A DNA stretch of 64,000 nucleotides from Spelaeicoccus albus (GTDB lineage Bacteria > Actinomycetota > Actinomycetes > Actinomycetales > Brevibacteriaceae): NCBI RefSeq assembly GCF_013409065.1, contig NZ_JACBZP010000001.1:2046001-2110000 (forward strand). Direction: 5' to 3'. A program made the translations under genes and the position numbers. Below the pieces are notes generated by a model that was not told where the DNA came from, did no database searches, and saw only the letters and a program-made list of their open reading frames with translations. Of this stretch, positions 8,708 to 16,563 are shown piece by piece. Numbering within the stretch: position 1 is the first letter of the stretch; every line of letters begins with the position of its first letter.

Positions 8708-9142
8708 TCAGGAAGACAGGCGACCGGGCTCCGTCACTCGACGCGCAGTATGACGAAGCCACAGCAAACCAAGCACCGGCAATACCAACGGCACGAAGCC
8801 GTAGCCGATTCCGAACAGCGACCAGACCGATGGTTGCCGGAAATATTCGGGGGCGAAAATGCTCAAGAACCCGACGACGATGACCCCGACGAATTCAATG
8901 GCGCACGAGATGACGGCGATATGGTGGGACAGCCGCGAAGCACGCACCAAACACACCGTCGCCACGATGTACACGACCGCCGAAAATGCCGAGAGCAAAT
9001 AAGCGACCGGAGCGGAATGGAAATCGTCGTAAATCTGGTAGGCGGCCCGCGCCGTCGCGGCCAGCGCGAAAATGGCGTACACGGCCACCAACCCGCGTCC
9101 CGGGCCGGTACGAAGGCTCGAGTACGACGCTTGATCTTCCAA
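8708..9142 (-). CDS. Small integral membrane protein, four predicted helices
   Basis: 144 residues, mostly hydrophobic: helices at about 17-36, 46-66, 72-95 and 105-130 by inspection. It begins at a TTG only three bases after the stop of the upstream membrane-protein gene (9146), so the two are translated together. A short polar N-terminus and an Arg-rich C-terminal tail (HTARRVTEPGRLSS) suggest both ends are cytoplasmic. It resembles conserved actinobacterial hypothetical membrane proteins, but no function is known to me and no catalytic motif is visible. Confidence 0.75.
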   Translation of the reverse strand: MEDQASYSSLRTGPGRGLVAVYAIFALAATARAAYQIYDDFHSAPVAYLLSAFSAVVYIVATVCLVRASRLSHHIAVISCAIEFVGVIVVGFLSIFAPEYFRQPSVWSLFGIGYGFVPLVLPVLGLLWLRHTARRVTEPGRLSS

Positions 9143-9145
9143 AAC

Positions 9146-9493
9146 TCAACCCCAGATCTGTTGCATGCGAACGGTCATGACCGCGATGGCCAGGCAGGCG
9201 ATCACCAGGACGCCGGCGCCCCAGCGGGTCACCTCCGCGTACGCCCAGAATCCCGCGCCGGCCACAATCAGGATTGCCGAGACAACGTAGCCGATCAGCA
9301 GGACGCCGTTTGCATGGCTGCCCGGCAACAGGACACTGGAAATCACCAACTGGGCAATGAGCAGCACTTCCAGTACAGCGAGCCCCAGGAACACAACCGG
9401 GCCGGTCGGCCGGTCCACTATGGCAAGAACGAGCGCCCAGATCGCCATGGCGATACAAGCAGCGATCAGAAAGACGGTGAAGACTGGCAGCAC
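9146..9493 (-). CDS. Small integral membrane protein, four predicted helices
   Basis: 115 residues consisting almost wholly of four hydrophobic segments (about 3-24, 31-53, 60-82 and 89-108), with a very short cytoplasmic tail ending in QQIWG. It starts at GTG 9493, with no strong ribosome-binding site, and its stop lies three bases before the TTG of the next membrane protein. The two proteins may form a complex (inference from coupling). Function unknown. Confidence 0.72.
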   Translation of the reverse strand: MLPVFTVFLIAACIAMAIWALVLAIVDRPTGPVVFLGLAVLEVLLIAQLVISSVLLPGSHANGVLLIGYVVSAILIVAGAGFWAYAEVTRWGAGVLVIACLAIAVMTVRMQQIWG

Positions 9494-9698
9494 GTCTATT
9501 CACTTTACGGCAGCCCGACGGTCGCCCCCTCCTCGGCCACGGGAGACGGAAACAGTGCGAATATGATGCAATAATAACCAACAAAAATGTGAATGCCGAT
9601 TAACTGAAATTCGGCGCCGTATGTTACCCATGAGTAAAGGCAACGACGCAACTCGAACGGACGCGTCGCCATACGAAGGAGAGGTCGATCCGAAGACC

Positions 9699-10487
9699 AT
9701 GAAGATTGTTGTTTTTGTGAAGTTTGTGCCGGATGCTCAGTCGGATCGTGGGTTTGGGTCTGATGATCGGGTGGATCGGTCGGTTGATGGTTTGTTGTCG
9801 GAGTTGGATGAGTATCCGCTTGAGCAGGCGTTGCAGATTGTTGAGGATGCCGGCGATGGTGAGGTTGTTGCTGTGACGATGGGTCCGGAGGATGCGTCGG
9901 ATGCGGTGCGTAAGTCGTTGCAGATTGGCGCGAATTCGGGCGTTCATATTGTTGATGATGGTCTTGCGGGTACGGATGCTGCGGGGACGTCGTTGGTGTT
10001 GGCGCGGGCTGTGGAGAAGATCGCCGAGGATGGCCCGGTGGATTTGGTGTTGACGGGGATCGCGTCGACGGATGGTGGGTCGTCGGTGGTGCCGGCGCAG
10101 GTGGCTGAGCGTCTTGGGTGGCCGCAGGTGACGTTTGCCTCGACGTGTGAGGTTGCTGATGGGGTGGTGCGGATTCGCCGGGATGGTGATGTGTCCTCGG
10201 AGACGGTGGAGGCGTCCTTGCCGGCGGTGGTGAGTGTGACGGATTTGATCAATGAGCCGCGGTATCCGTCGTTCAAGGGGATTATGAAGGCGAAGAAGAA
10301 GCCGGTGGCCGAGTGGTCGTTGGATGATCTGGGCATTGACGCCGGCCAGGTTGGCGTGGGTGGCGCGTGGACGCGGGTGGAGCGGATCACGGAGCGTCCG
10401 GCCCGTACGGCCGGTGAGGTCGTGGCTGATGAGGGTGATGGCGGTAACGCGTTGATCGAGTTCTTGGCCGGCCGGAAGCTGGTGTGA
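9699..10487 (+). CDS. etfB: Electron transfer flavoprotein beta subunit
   Basis: 262 residues. It forms the FAD/AMP-binding ETF heterodimer with EtfA and passes electrons from acyl-CoA and other dehydrogenases to the quinone pool. The N-terminus MKIVVFVKFVPD, the segment TGIASTDGGSSVVPAQVAERLGWP and the late signature INEPRYPSFKGIMKAKKKP are characteristic of FixA/EtfB. The frame is open further upstream, but ATG 9699 gives the family N-terminus; GAAGGAGAGG lies about 14 bases before it, a rather long spacing. Codon use is odd: GAT, GTT, GTG, TTG, CGT and GGT replace the C-ending codons used in the rest of the window, pointing to foreign origin or gene replacement. Confidence 0.95.
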   Translation: MKIVVFVKFVPDAQSDRGFGSDDRVDRSVDGLLSELDEYPLEQALQIVEDAGDGEVVAVTMGPEDASDAVRKSLQIGANSGVHIVDDGLAGTDAAGTSLVLARAVEKIAEDGPVDLVLTGIASTDGGSSVVPAQVAERLGWPQVTFASTCEVADGVVRIRRDGDVSSETVEASLPAVVSVTDLINEPRYPSFKGIMKAKKKPVAEWSLDDLGIDAGQVGVGGAWTRVERITERPARTAGEVVADEGDGGNALIEFLAGRKLV

Positions 10488-10542
10488 GTGTGCCGGGTCC
10501 GGGTTGTGTCTGGTTTTTTGTTGTTGAGGGGATTGGTTTGTG

Positions 10543-11490
10543 ATGGCTGAAGTTTTGGTGTTGGTCGATCATGCGGCTGGTGAGGTGCGGAAGAGCACTT
10601 TGGAGTTGTTGACGATCGCGCGTGGTTTGGGTGAGCCGTCGGCGGTGTTTGTCGGTGCGGGCGTGGACGGAGCGGCGCCGAAGCTTGGCGAGTACGGGGC
10701 GGAGAAGATCTATGTCGCTTCGGGGAGCGACTACGAGGATTTCCTGGTCGCGCCGGTGGCGGAGTTGCTTGCTCATTTGGTGGAGTCGGTGTCGCCGGCG
10801 GGCGTGTTGGTGTCGGCGTCGTCGGATGGTAAGGAGATTGCCGGCCGGGTGGGTGTGAAGACCGGGTCGGGCGTGTTGGTCGACGCGGTGGGCGTGGCTG
10901 ATGGTTTCGTGGTCACGCAGTCGGTGTTTGCCGGGGCGTTCCAGGTGGAGTCGACGGTGTCGCATGGCACGCCGGTTGTGGCGGTGAAGCCGAATTCGGT
11001 GTCGCCGGAGGTGTCGAGTGGTGCCGGGGCCGTTGTGGAGGTTGAGTTCGCGGTGTCGGACGGGGCGAAGGGTGCCCGGGTCGTGTCGCGTGAGGCGAAG
11101 GCGGCGTCGGGTCGTCCGGAGTTGACGGAGGCGTCGATCGTGGTGTCCGGCGGTCGGGGTACTGGTGGGGATTTCTCGCCGGTGGAGGCGTTTGCCGATA
11201 GTTTGGGTGCTGCTGTGGGGGCTTCGCGTGCGGCGGTGGATGCGGGTTGGTATCCGCATTCGTCGCAGGTGGGTCAGACGGGTAAGACGGTGTCGCCGCA
11301 GTTGTATGTGGCGGCGGGTATTTCCGGTGCGATTCAGCATCGTGCGGGGATGCAGACGTCGAAGACGATTGTGGCGGTGAATAAGGATGATGAGGCGCCG
11401 ATTTTCGAGCTTGTCGATTTCGGCGTGGTGGGGGATTTGTTCGATGTGTTGCCGCAGGCCACGGAAGCGGTGAACGCGCGCCAGGGGTAA
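10543..11490 (+). CDS. etfA: Electron transfer flavoprotein alpha subunit
   Basis: 315 residues. It is the FAD-binding partner of EtfB. The C-terminal FAD domain is clear: GGRGTGGDFSPVEAFADSLGAAVGASRAAVDAGW, then VGQTGKTVSPQLYVAAGISGAIQH and the late IVAVNKDDEAPIFELVDFGVVGDL. ATG 10543 gives the usual MAEVLVLVDH; a GTG directly before it at 10540 has the better spacing (8 nt) to GAGGGG and may be the real start. It lies 55 bp after etfB and shares its unusual G/T-ending codon use, which also produces a long but meaningless open frame on the other strand. In mycobacteria the same pair lies next to the cysteine desulfurase and mnmA genes, as here. Confidence 0.95.
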   Translation: MAEVLVLVDHAAGEVRKSTLELLTIARGLGEPSAVFVGAGVDGAAPKLGEYGAEKIYVASGSDYEDFLVAPVAELLAHLVESVSPAGVLVSASSDGKEIAGRVGVKTGSGVLVDAVGVADGFVVTQSVFAGAFQVESTVSHGTPVVAVKPNSVSPEVSSGAGAVVEVEFAVSDGAKGARVVSREAKAASGRPELTEASIVVSGGRGTGGDFSPVEAFADSLGAAVGASRAAVDAGWYPHSSQVGQTGKTVSPQLYVAAGISGAIQHRAGMQTSKTIVAVNKDDEAPIFELVDFGVVGDLFDVLPQATEAVNARQG

Positions 11491-11511
11491 TTCTTTTCGT
11501 TTTCCTATCGC

Positions 11512-11543
11512 CGAGTGGTGGACGGGTGCCCGTCCACCACTCG
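11512..11543. terminator. Bidirectional terminator-like hairpin, member of the GAGTGGYGG palindrome family
   Basis: A perfect 15-bp inverted repeat (arms 11512-11526 and 11529-11543, two-base loop) begins CGAGTGGTGGACGGG. It sits between the convergent ends of etfA and the F420 oxidoreductase gene, where it could stop transcription from both sides. Its first ten bases match the core of the repeats at 3312 and 43626. Confidence 0.7.
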
Positions 11544-11580
11544 ACGCGTGTGCGCGACCGTGTCGGGGCCCGGTGGAGGG

Positions 11581-12567
11581 CTACCGGCGGAGTTTGGGCA
11601 GCACGTCCCGGCCGAACGTCTCGATCCATTCACGCTGGTTCCGGCCGACATTGTGCAGGTAAATCCGGTCGAACCCCAGATCGACGAAGCGCTGGATATA
11701 CGCCCGGTGCTCATCGGGATCCGACGAGATCACCATCCGGCCGTCGAAGTCCTCGAGTCGCACGAGTTTGGCCATTTCGGCGAAATCGTGCGGCGAGCGG
11801 ATATCGGCCTTGGGAAACTTCATCCCGCCGTTCGGCCACTCGACAAGCGCATTGCGCTGTGCCTCCTCGTCGGTCTCGGCCCACGACATGTGCAGCTGCA
11901 GCACCTTCGGCATCGAGTCGGGATCCTTGCCCGCCGACTTGGCCCCTTCGGCGAACTTTCCGAACAGCATGTCGATCTTTTCCAGCGGCGCCCCCACCGT
12001 GATGATGCCATCGGCGAACCGTCCGGTCCGTTTGGCGTTATACGGGCCGGCCGTGGCCACCAGGATTTCCGGCGGCACCTCGGGCATCGTCCACAGCCGG
12101 GTCGTTTCCATCCGGAAGTACTCGCCCTTGTGCTTGACGTCTTTGCCCGTGAAGAGCTTGGCGATCATCTCGACGGCCTCGAACATGCGGTGACTGCGCT
12201 CGGCTGCCTCGGGCCAATAGCCGGCGATCACATGCTCGTTGAGCGCTTCGCCGGCCCCGATACCCAGCCAGTGCCGTCCCGGGTACATGGCTGCCAGGGT
12301 GGCGGACGCCTGCGCCACCAGCGCCGGATGCCACCGAAAATGCGGGGCGACCACACCCGGCCCGATATCGCCGCTGGTCCGCTCGCCCAGCGCCGTCAGC
12401 ACATTCCATACGAACGCGGACTGGCCCTGCTGCGGCACCCACGGCTGGAAATGATCGGCAGCCATCACGCCCGAGAATCCATGCTGTTCGGCGTGGGCAC
12501 TGTACTCGAGCACTTCCGACGGATGAAACTGCTCGAGCATTGCGGCGTAGCCGATAGTCAAAGTCAT
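11581..12567 (-). CDS. F420-dependent LLM-class oxidoreductase, glucose-6-phosphate dehydrogenase-like subfamily
   Basis: 328 residues, a luciferase-like TIM-barrel. The segment GYAAMLEQFHPSEVLEYSAHAEQHGF, the motif ADHFQPWVPQQGQSAFVW and RHWLGIGAGEALNEHV place it in the F420-dependent glucose-6-phosphate dehydrogenase-like group (the TIGR03557 type), which reduces F420 using a sugar phosphate or related hydride donor. I cannot tell whether the true substrate is glucose 6-phosphate. It implies the organism makes F420. ATG 12567 has no ribosome-binding site; a -10-like TAGCCT ends six bases before it on the minus strand. It is convergent with etfA and divergent from ptsI. Confidence 0.9.
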   Translation of the reverse strand: MTLTIGYAAMLEQFHPSEVLEYSAHAEQHGFSGVMAADHFQPWVPQQGQSAFVWNVLTALGERTSGDIGPGVVAPHFRWHPALVAQASATLAAMYPGRHWLGIGAGEALNEHVIAGYWPEAAERSHRMFEAVEMIAKLFTGKDVKHKGEYFRMETTRLWTMPEVPPEILVATAGPYNAKRTGRFADGIITVGAPLEKIDMLFGKFAEGAKSAGKDPDSMPKVLQLHMSWAETDEEAQRNALVEWPNGGMKFPKADIRSPHDFAEMAKLVRLEDFDGRMVISSDPDEHRAYIQRFVDLGFDRIYLHNVGRNQREWIETFGRDVLPKLRR

Positions 12568-12573
12568 GCCATC

Positions 12574-12579
12574 AGGCTA
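12574..12579 (-). promoter_or_regulatory. -10-like box TAGCCT for a leaderless start
   Basis: On the minus strand TAGCCT is followed by six bases and the ATG of the F420 oxidoreductase gene. No Shine-Dalgarno sequence is present. Confidence 0.4.
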
Positions 12580-12733
12580 TCGGCTCCGGAAGTGCGTTGG
12601 ACGGCCGCGCGCTGGATCGGGGTTCGGCGGCAAGGGTATGCTCGGATGAATTCCAGCCGCCGCCGTCACGACCTGACGGAGCCGAGACCCGACGGGGGTC
12701 GCGGCTCGGCCGGAGCATTCGGGAAGAGGGCCG

Positions 12734-14413
12734 ATGACCACCTATTCCGGAGTCGGCGTCAGCGCGGGCCGCGTGATCGGGCACATCCGGAGGATGCCGA
12801 CGGCCATAGTCGAGCCGTCCGCCGAACACGCCGATGATCCGGCACGCGAACTCGACCGCCTTCAGGACGCTTCCGACGCCGTCCACGCCGACTTGCAACG
12901 GCGCGCCTTGGACGCCGCCGACGCGGGCCACGATGAAGCGCGATCCATCCTCGAGGTCACGGCGCACATGGCAATCGACCCGCAACTTGCCAAAGCTGCC
13001 GGCCAGTTCATCACGGACGGGACCACCGCCGAATACGCCATCTGGAAAGCCGGCGACGATATTGCCGCGAAGCTGACGGGACTCGGCGGATACTTGGCCG
13101 AGCGCGCCGGCGACGTCGCCGACGTCCGCGCCCGCATCGTGGCGCGACTGCGCGGCGATCAGCCGCCGGGCATCCCCGAGTCGGACACTCCGTTCATCCT
13201 GGCGGCCGACGACCTGGCCCCGGCCGACACGGCCGCCCTCGACCCCGAGCACGTCATCGGCATCGTCACGTCCGGCGGCGGTCCGCAGTCCCATACGGCG
13301 ATCCTGGCCCGCGCGCACGAGATTCCGGCGGCTGTCGCCGTGCGCGGCGCCGACGCATTGGCCGACGGCGACGTGGTGTATCTGGACGGCACGGCCGGCA
13401 TCGTCACGGCGGACCCGGGCCCCGGCGAATACGCGCGCGTCGCCGAAGCCGCTGCAGCTTCCATCCCCGAGTTCGACGGTGCCGGACGGCTCGCCGACGG
13501 CCACCCGGTCGAGTTGTTGGCCAATATCGGCACGCCGGACGACGCGGAACCGGCAGCGTCGTCCGGCGCCGAAGGAATTGGCCTGTTCCGCACCGAGTTC
13601 TGCTTTCTGGGCCGGGAGACCGAGCCGACACCGGAGGAGCAGGCGGAGGCGTACCGACGGGTCTTCGAGTCGTTTCCCGGACGCAAGGTCGTGGTCAGGA
13701 CGCTGGACGCCGGCGCGGACAAACCCCTGCCGTTCCTCACCGACCGGACCGAGCCGAACCCCGCGCTCGGCGTCCGCGGATTTCGCACGGCCGACGCCCG
13801 GGCCGACGTGCTCCGCCGCCAGCTCGGCGCGGTCGCCGCGGCACGGTCGGCTTGTCCGGACGTCGACGTGCGGGTGATGGCCCCGATGATCGCCACGGCA
13901 GAGGAGGCCGGCGCATTCGCCGAGCTGTGCCGCGACGCCGACCTGCCGACGTCCGGCGTCATGATCGAAGTGCCGGCCGCCGCGCTGAAAGCCGAATCGA
14001 TCCTGCGGGCGGTCGACTTCGCATCCGTGGGAACGAACGACCTGACGCAATACACGATGGCGGCCGACCGGGAGCTTTCGGCGCTGGCATCTCTCAGCGA
14101 CCCGTGGCAGCCGGCGGTATTGCGGCTCGTCGCCGACACGGTCGAGGGCGCCGGTGCAGCGGGCGGCAAGCCGGTCGGCGTGTGCGGCGAAGCGGCAGCG
14201 GACCCGGCATTGGCGGTCGTGCTGGTCGGTCTGGGAGTATCGAGTCTGTCAATGTCACGAGCATCGATCCGAGCAGTCAGCGCCGTGTTGCGCAGCATCG
14301 ATCTCTCCGACGCGCGCCGGCTTGCCGCCGACGCCGTCGAGGCGGAGTCGGCTGCGGCCGGCCGAGCAGCGGTGCGCGTCGGGCTGCCGGCACTCGACAC
14401 GCTCGGACTGTGA
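12734..14413 (+). CDS. ptsI: Phosphoenolpyruvate-protein phosphotransferase (PTS enzyme I)
   Basis: 559 residues, cytoplasmic. It autophosphorylates with phosphoenolpyruvate and passes the phosphate to HPr. The swivelling His domain has GGGPQSHTAILAR with the active His at 187. The PEP-binding barrel follows, with GIGLFRTEFCFL, VVVRTLDAGADKPLPFL, FASVGTNDLTQYTMA and the catalytic region GVCGEAAADP. GAGGG precedes the ATG. Length is near the usual 550-575. HPr follows 30 bp downstream, giving a ptsI-ptsH operon; no sugar-specific EII is in the window, so it must serve EIIs elsewhere. Confidence 0.96.
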   Translation: MTTYSGVGVSAGRVIGHIRRMPTAIVEPSAEHADDPARELDRLQDASDAVHADLQRRALDAADAGHDEARSILEVTAHMAIDPQLAKAAGQFITDGTTAEYAIWKAGDDIAAKLTGLGGYLAERAGDVADVRARIVARLRGDQPPGIPESDTPFILAADDLAPADTAALDPEHVIGIVTSGGGPQSHTAILARAHEIPAAVAVRGADALADGDVVYLDGTAGIVTADPGPGEYARVAEAAAASIPEFDGAGRLADGHPVELLANIGTPDDAEPAASSGAEGIGLFRTEFCFLGRETEPTPEEQAEAYRRVFESFPGRKVVVRTLDAGADKPLPFLTDRTEPNPALGVRGFRTADARADVLRRQLGAVAAARSACPDVDVRVMAPMIATAEEAGAFAELCRDADLPTSGVMIEVPAAALKAESILRAVDFASVGTNDLTQYTMAADRELSALASLSDPWQPAVLRLVADTVEGAGAAGGKPVGVCGEAAADPALAVVLVGLGVSSLSMSRASIRAVSAVLRSIDLSDARRLAADAVEAESAAAGRAAVRVGLPALDTLGL

Positions 14414-14443
14414 CAATGCCGGGCCCGCAACTAAGGAGACACA

Positions 14444-14734
14444 ATGCCCGAACGCACAGCGACAGTAGCAAGCACGGTTGGGCTGCATGCCCGTCCCGCC
14501 GCGGCACTTGTCGAAGCCGCCGCGCAGCAGCCCGTCACGGTGATGATCGCCCGCGACGGGGTGGGGCCGGACGGCGGCCGCGGGGAGGCCGTCGACGCCT
14601 CGAGCATCCTGAGCCTGATGACGCTGGGCGCCGAATACGGCTCGGTGGTCGTGCTGACGGCCGAGGGGGACGGCGCCGAAGCCGCCCTGGACGTACTCGC
14701 CGCAGTCATCGAGACGAACCTCGACGAGGACTGA
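14444..14734 (+). CDS. ptsH: Phosphocarrier protein HPr
   Basis: 96 residues. It relays phosphate from enzyme I to EIIA domains. The active-site motif GLHARPAA gives His15. The region corresponding to the regulatory serine of Gram-positive HPr reads DASSILSLMTLG, so Ser phosphorylation cannot be excluded although HPr kinase is generally absent from Actinobacteria. AAGGAG lies seven bases before the ATG. It follows ptsI directly; a strong hairpin 18 bp beyond the stop closes the operon. Confidence 0.96.
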   Translation: MPERTATVASTVGLHARPAAALVEAAAQQPVTVMIARDGVGPDGGRGEAVDASSILSLMTLGAEYGSVVVLTAEGDGAEAALDVLAAVIETNLDED

Positions 14735-14751
14735 CCCCCAGCGCACGTCGA

Positions 14752-14812
14752 CGATGCAGTTTGTTCCCCGTGATGCGGGTTCAGCGCGCATCATCGGGAA
14801 CAAACCGCATCG
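14752..14812. terminator. Bidirectional terminator hairpin
   Basis: An inverted repeat with 26-nt arms (14752-14777 and 14787-14812) that match at 23 positions, with a nine-base loop. It lies between the convergent ends of ptsH and the small conserved gene at 14837. The arm sequence CGATGCRGTTTGTTCCC is unrelated to the GAGTGGYGG repeat family. Confidence 0.7.
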
Positions 14813-14836
14813 TGAGCTCCTTTCGGCGGCTATGAC

Positions 14837-15193
14837 CTACCGGCTGAGTGCCTGCGAGACAGGCACCTCGAGCGTGAACAAGTCTCCGATGTTCCCGTCG
14901 TGACCGTAATCGACGTTCTTCACGGTGAGCCGGTCCGGATTCGCCTCGACGATCTGCACGGCGATCGGCTCGCGGGCGCCGTCCAGTCGCAACGTCCACC
15001 GGTCCGCCAGGTAGCTCAGCCCGGTCGACTCCAAAGCAGCCACGGCGTCCGGATACACGCCCGCATCGCCGAGCGGATACCCGAAAACCGTCATGGGCGT
15101 GTACACGCCGTCCGACTCGTCGCCGGGGGAGAGATAGCCGATCAACTCGTCGTCGTCTTCACGGCGATATTCGAGCCAGTGCTGGGGAATCAT
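14837..15193 (-). CDS. Conserved hypothetical protein, about 118 residues
   Basis: Function not recognised. A small acidic soluble protein (MIPQHWLEYRREDDDELIGYL), with no signal peptide, membrane segment or obvious motif. The -10-like CAAAAT ends six bases before the ATG at 15193, so the start is probably leaderless; an upstream in-frame extension of twelve codons has no support. It is divergent from the cysteine desulfurase gene, with only about 110 bp holding both promoters. Confidence 0.75.
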   Translation of the reverse strand: MIPQHWLEYRREDDDELIGYLSPGDESDGVYTPMTVFGYPLGDAGVYPDAVAALESTGLSYLADRWTLRLDGAREPIAVQIVEANPDRLTVKNVDYGHDGNIGDLFTLEVPVSQALSR

Positions 15194-15199
15194 GCCTTT

Positions 15200-15205
15200 A
15201 TTTTG
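15200..15205 (-). promoter_or_regulatory. -10-like box CAAAAT for a leaderless start
   Basis: Read on the minus strand, CAAAAT, then six bases (AAAGGC), then the ATG of the 118-residue gene. The AAAGGC directly touching the ATG is too close to act as a Shine-Dalgarno. Confidence 0.45.
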
Positions 15206-15267
15206 ACATGAAGGGCGCGCGCCGTGCACCGCAATTGCCAGCCGGCCGGGCTCGCGAAAATTCTCGG

Positions 15268-15297
15268 TTGGGGCCCGGGCCGACGGCGTCCTACACT
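15268..15297 (+). promoter_or_regulatory. Promoter for leaderless cysteine desulfurase mRNA
   Basis: A -35-like TTGGGG (15268-15273), an 18-bp spacer and a -10-like TACACT (15292-15297). The GTG start codon begins six bases after the -10, so transcription should begin at or beside it. Confidence 0.5.
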
Positions 15298-15303
15298 GGA
15301 ACG

Positions 15304-16521
15304 GTGCGCGTTTATCTCGACCACGCCGCGACCACCCCCATCACCGATGCTGCACTCGCGGCCTACACCGCCGAGTTGTCCAAGCTGGGCAACCCGTCGT
15401 CCCTGCATGCCTCCGGGCAGGCCGCCCGTCGCCGCCTGGAGACGGCCCGCGGCGAGATCATGCACGCCGTCGGCGCATCGACGCCGTCCGAAATCATCCT
15501 GACGTCGGGCGGTACCGAAGCGGACAATTTGGCTCTCAAGGGCCTCTACTGGGCGCGGCGGGCCGCAGATCCGCGGCGACGGCGCGTGTTGGTGTCCGGG
15601 ATCGAGCACCACGCCGTCATGGACACGGCCGAGTGGCTGGAATCCGCGCAGGGCGCCGAAATCGTCTGGCTGCCCGTCGGACGCGACGGAATCGTCGACA
15701 TGGACGCCGTGGACGCAGAACTGGCCGATCACGCCGACGAGATCGCCCTCATGTCGGTGATCTACGCCAATAACGAGACGGGTGCCGTGCAACCGATCGC
15801 CGATCTGACGTCTCGAGCACACGCTCATGACATCCCGATTCACACCGACGCCGTGCAGGCATTCGGCCACCTGGAGGTTGACTTCGCCCGGCTCGGCGTC
15901 GATGCCATGAGCATTTCCGCGCACAAGATCGGCGGCCCGGTCGGCATCGGCGCTCTCGTGCTCGCCCGGTCGGCCGTTCCGGTCCCGGTACTGCACGGCG
16001 GCGGGCAAGAACGCAGCGTCCGGTCCGGCACTCTGGATGTGGCGGGTACCGTGGCGTTCGCCGCTGCCGCGCAGGACGCCGTCCAGGCCCGTGCCGCCGA
16101 GTCGGAGCGGCTGGCGGGCCTGCGCGACTCACTCACCGCCGGTATCGCCGAGCGGATCCCCGAGGCCGAGCTGTTGGGCCCGTCGGACGGCCGTACGCTT
16201 CCGGGTACCGCCCAGTTCGTGTTCCCGGGTTGCGAAGGGGATTCGTTGTTGTTTCTGCTCGACGCCGCCGGCATCGACTGCTCGACCGGGTCGGCGTGCC
16301 AGGCCGGTGTTTCTCGGCCGTCGCACGTGTTGCTGGCCATGGGGTTCAGCGAGGACGACGCCAGATCGGTGCTGCGATTCAGCTTGGGACGCACGTCCAC
16401 GTCCGACGACGTCGAGCGCCTCCTCACGGTGCTGCCCGAAGCATGGACGCGCGCCAAGACGGCCGGCATGGTTTCCACGCAAGGGGCATGGCGCAAGTAT
16501 TCCGACGGAGGAGTGAAGTGA
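15304..16521 (+). CDS. iscS: Cysteine desulfurase (IscS/NifS family)
   Basis: 405 residues, PLP-dependent. It removes sulfur from cysteine as a persulfide for Fe-S clusters and tRNA thiolation. The N-terminus VYLDHAATTP is diagnostic; the PLP lysine is in SISAHKIGGP (Lys208) and the catalytic cysteine in CSTGSACQAG (Cys332). An earlier in-frame start would add about 32 residues with no family match, so GTG 15304 is preferred; it appears leaderless. mnmA follows 30 bp downstream, which fits sulfur transfer from this enzyme to tRNA, the same order as in mycobacteria. The last residues (TQGAWRKYSDGGVK) are a short strain-specific tail. Confidence 0.94.
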   Translation: MRVYLDHAATTPITDAALAAYTAELSKLGNPSSLHASGQAARRRLETARGEIMHAVGASTPSEIILTSGGTEADNLALKGLYWARRAADPRRRRVLVSGIEHHAVMDTAEWLESAQGAEIVWLPVGRDGIVDMDAVDAELADHADEIALMSVIYANNETGAVQPIADLTSRAHAHDIPIHTDAVQAFGHLEVDFARLGVDAMSISAHKIGGPVGIGALVLARSAVPVPVLHGGGQERSVRSGTLDVAGTVAFAAAAQDAVQARAAESERLAGLRDSLTAGIAERIPEAELLGPSDGRTLPGTAQFVFPGCEGDSLLFLLDAAGIDCSTGSACQAGVSRPSHVLLAMGFSEDDARSVLRFSLGRTSTSDDVERLLTVLPEAWTRAKTAGMVSTQGAWRKYSDGGVK

Positions 16522-16534
16522 AGGTATGCAACTG

Positions 16535-16563
16535 ATGAAGGTTTTGTTCGTATGAAGGTTTTG
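16535..16563 (+). repeat. Tandem copy of the mnmA start region with a six-codon leader ORF
   Basis: The 12-mer ATGAAGGTTTTG occurs at 16535 and again at 16552, 17 bp apart. The first copy opens a frame of six codons (MKVLFV) whose TGA stop overlaps the true mnmA ATG. It is either a recent duplication or a small leader peptide coupling translation into mnmA. Confidence 0.6.

Noticed and set aside
10387-11340. Long open frame antisense to etfA
   Set aside because: Its product is almost only Arg, His, Thr and Pro; it is an artefact of the G/T-ending codons of etfA on the other strand.
14752-14812. tRNA-like structure
   Set aside because: There is one long hairpin but no cloverleaf or proper TPsiC arm; it is a terminator between convergent genes.
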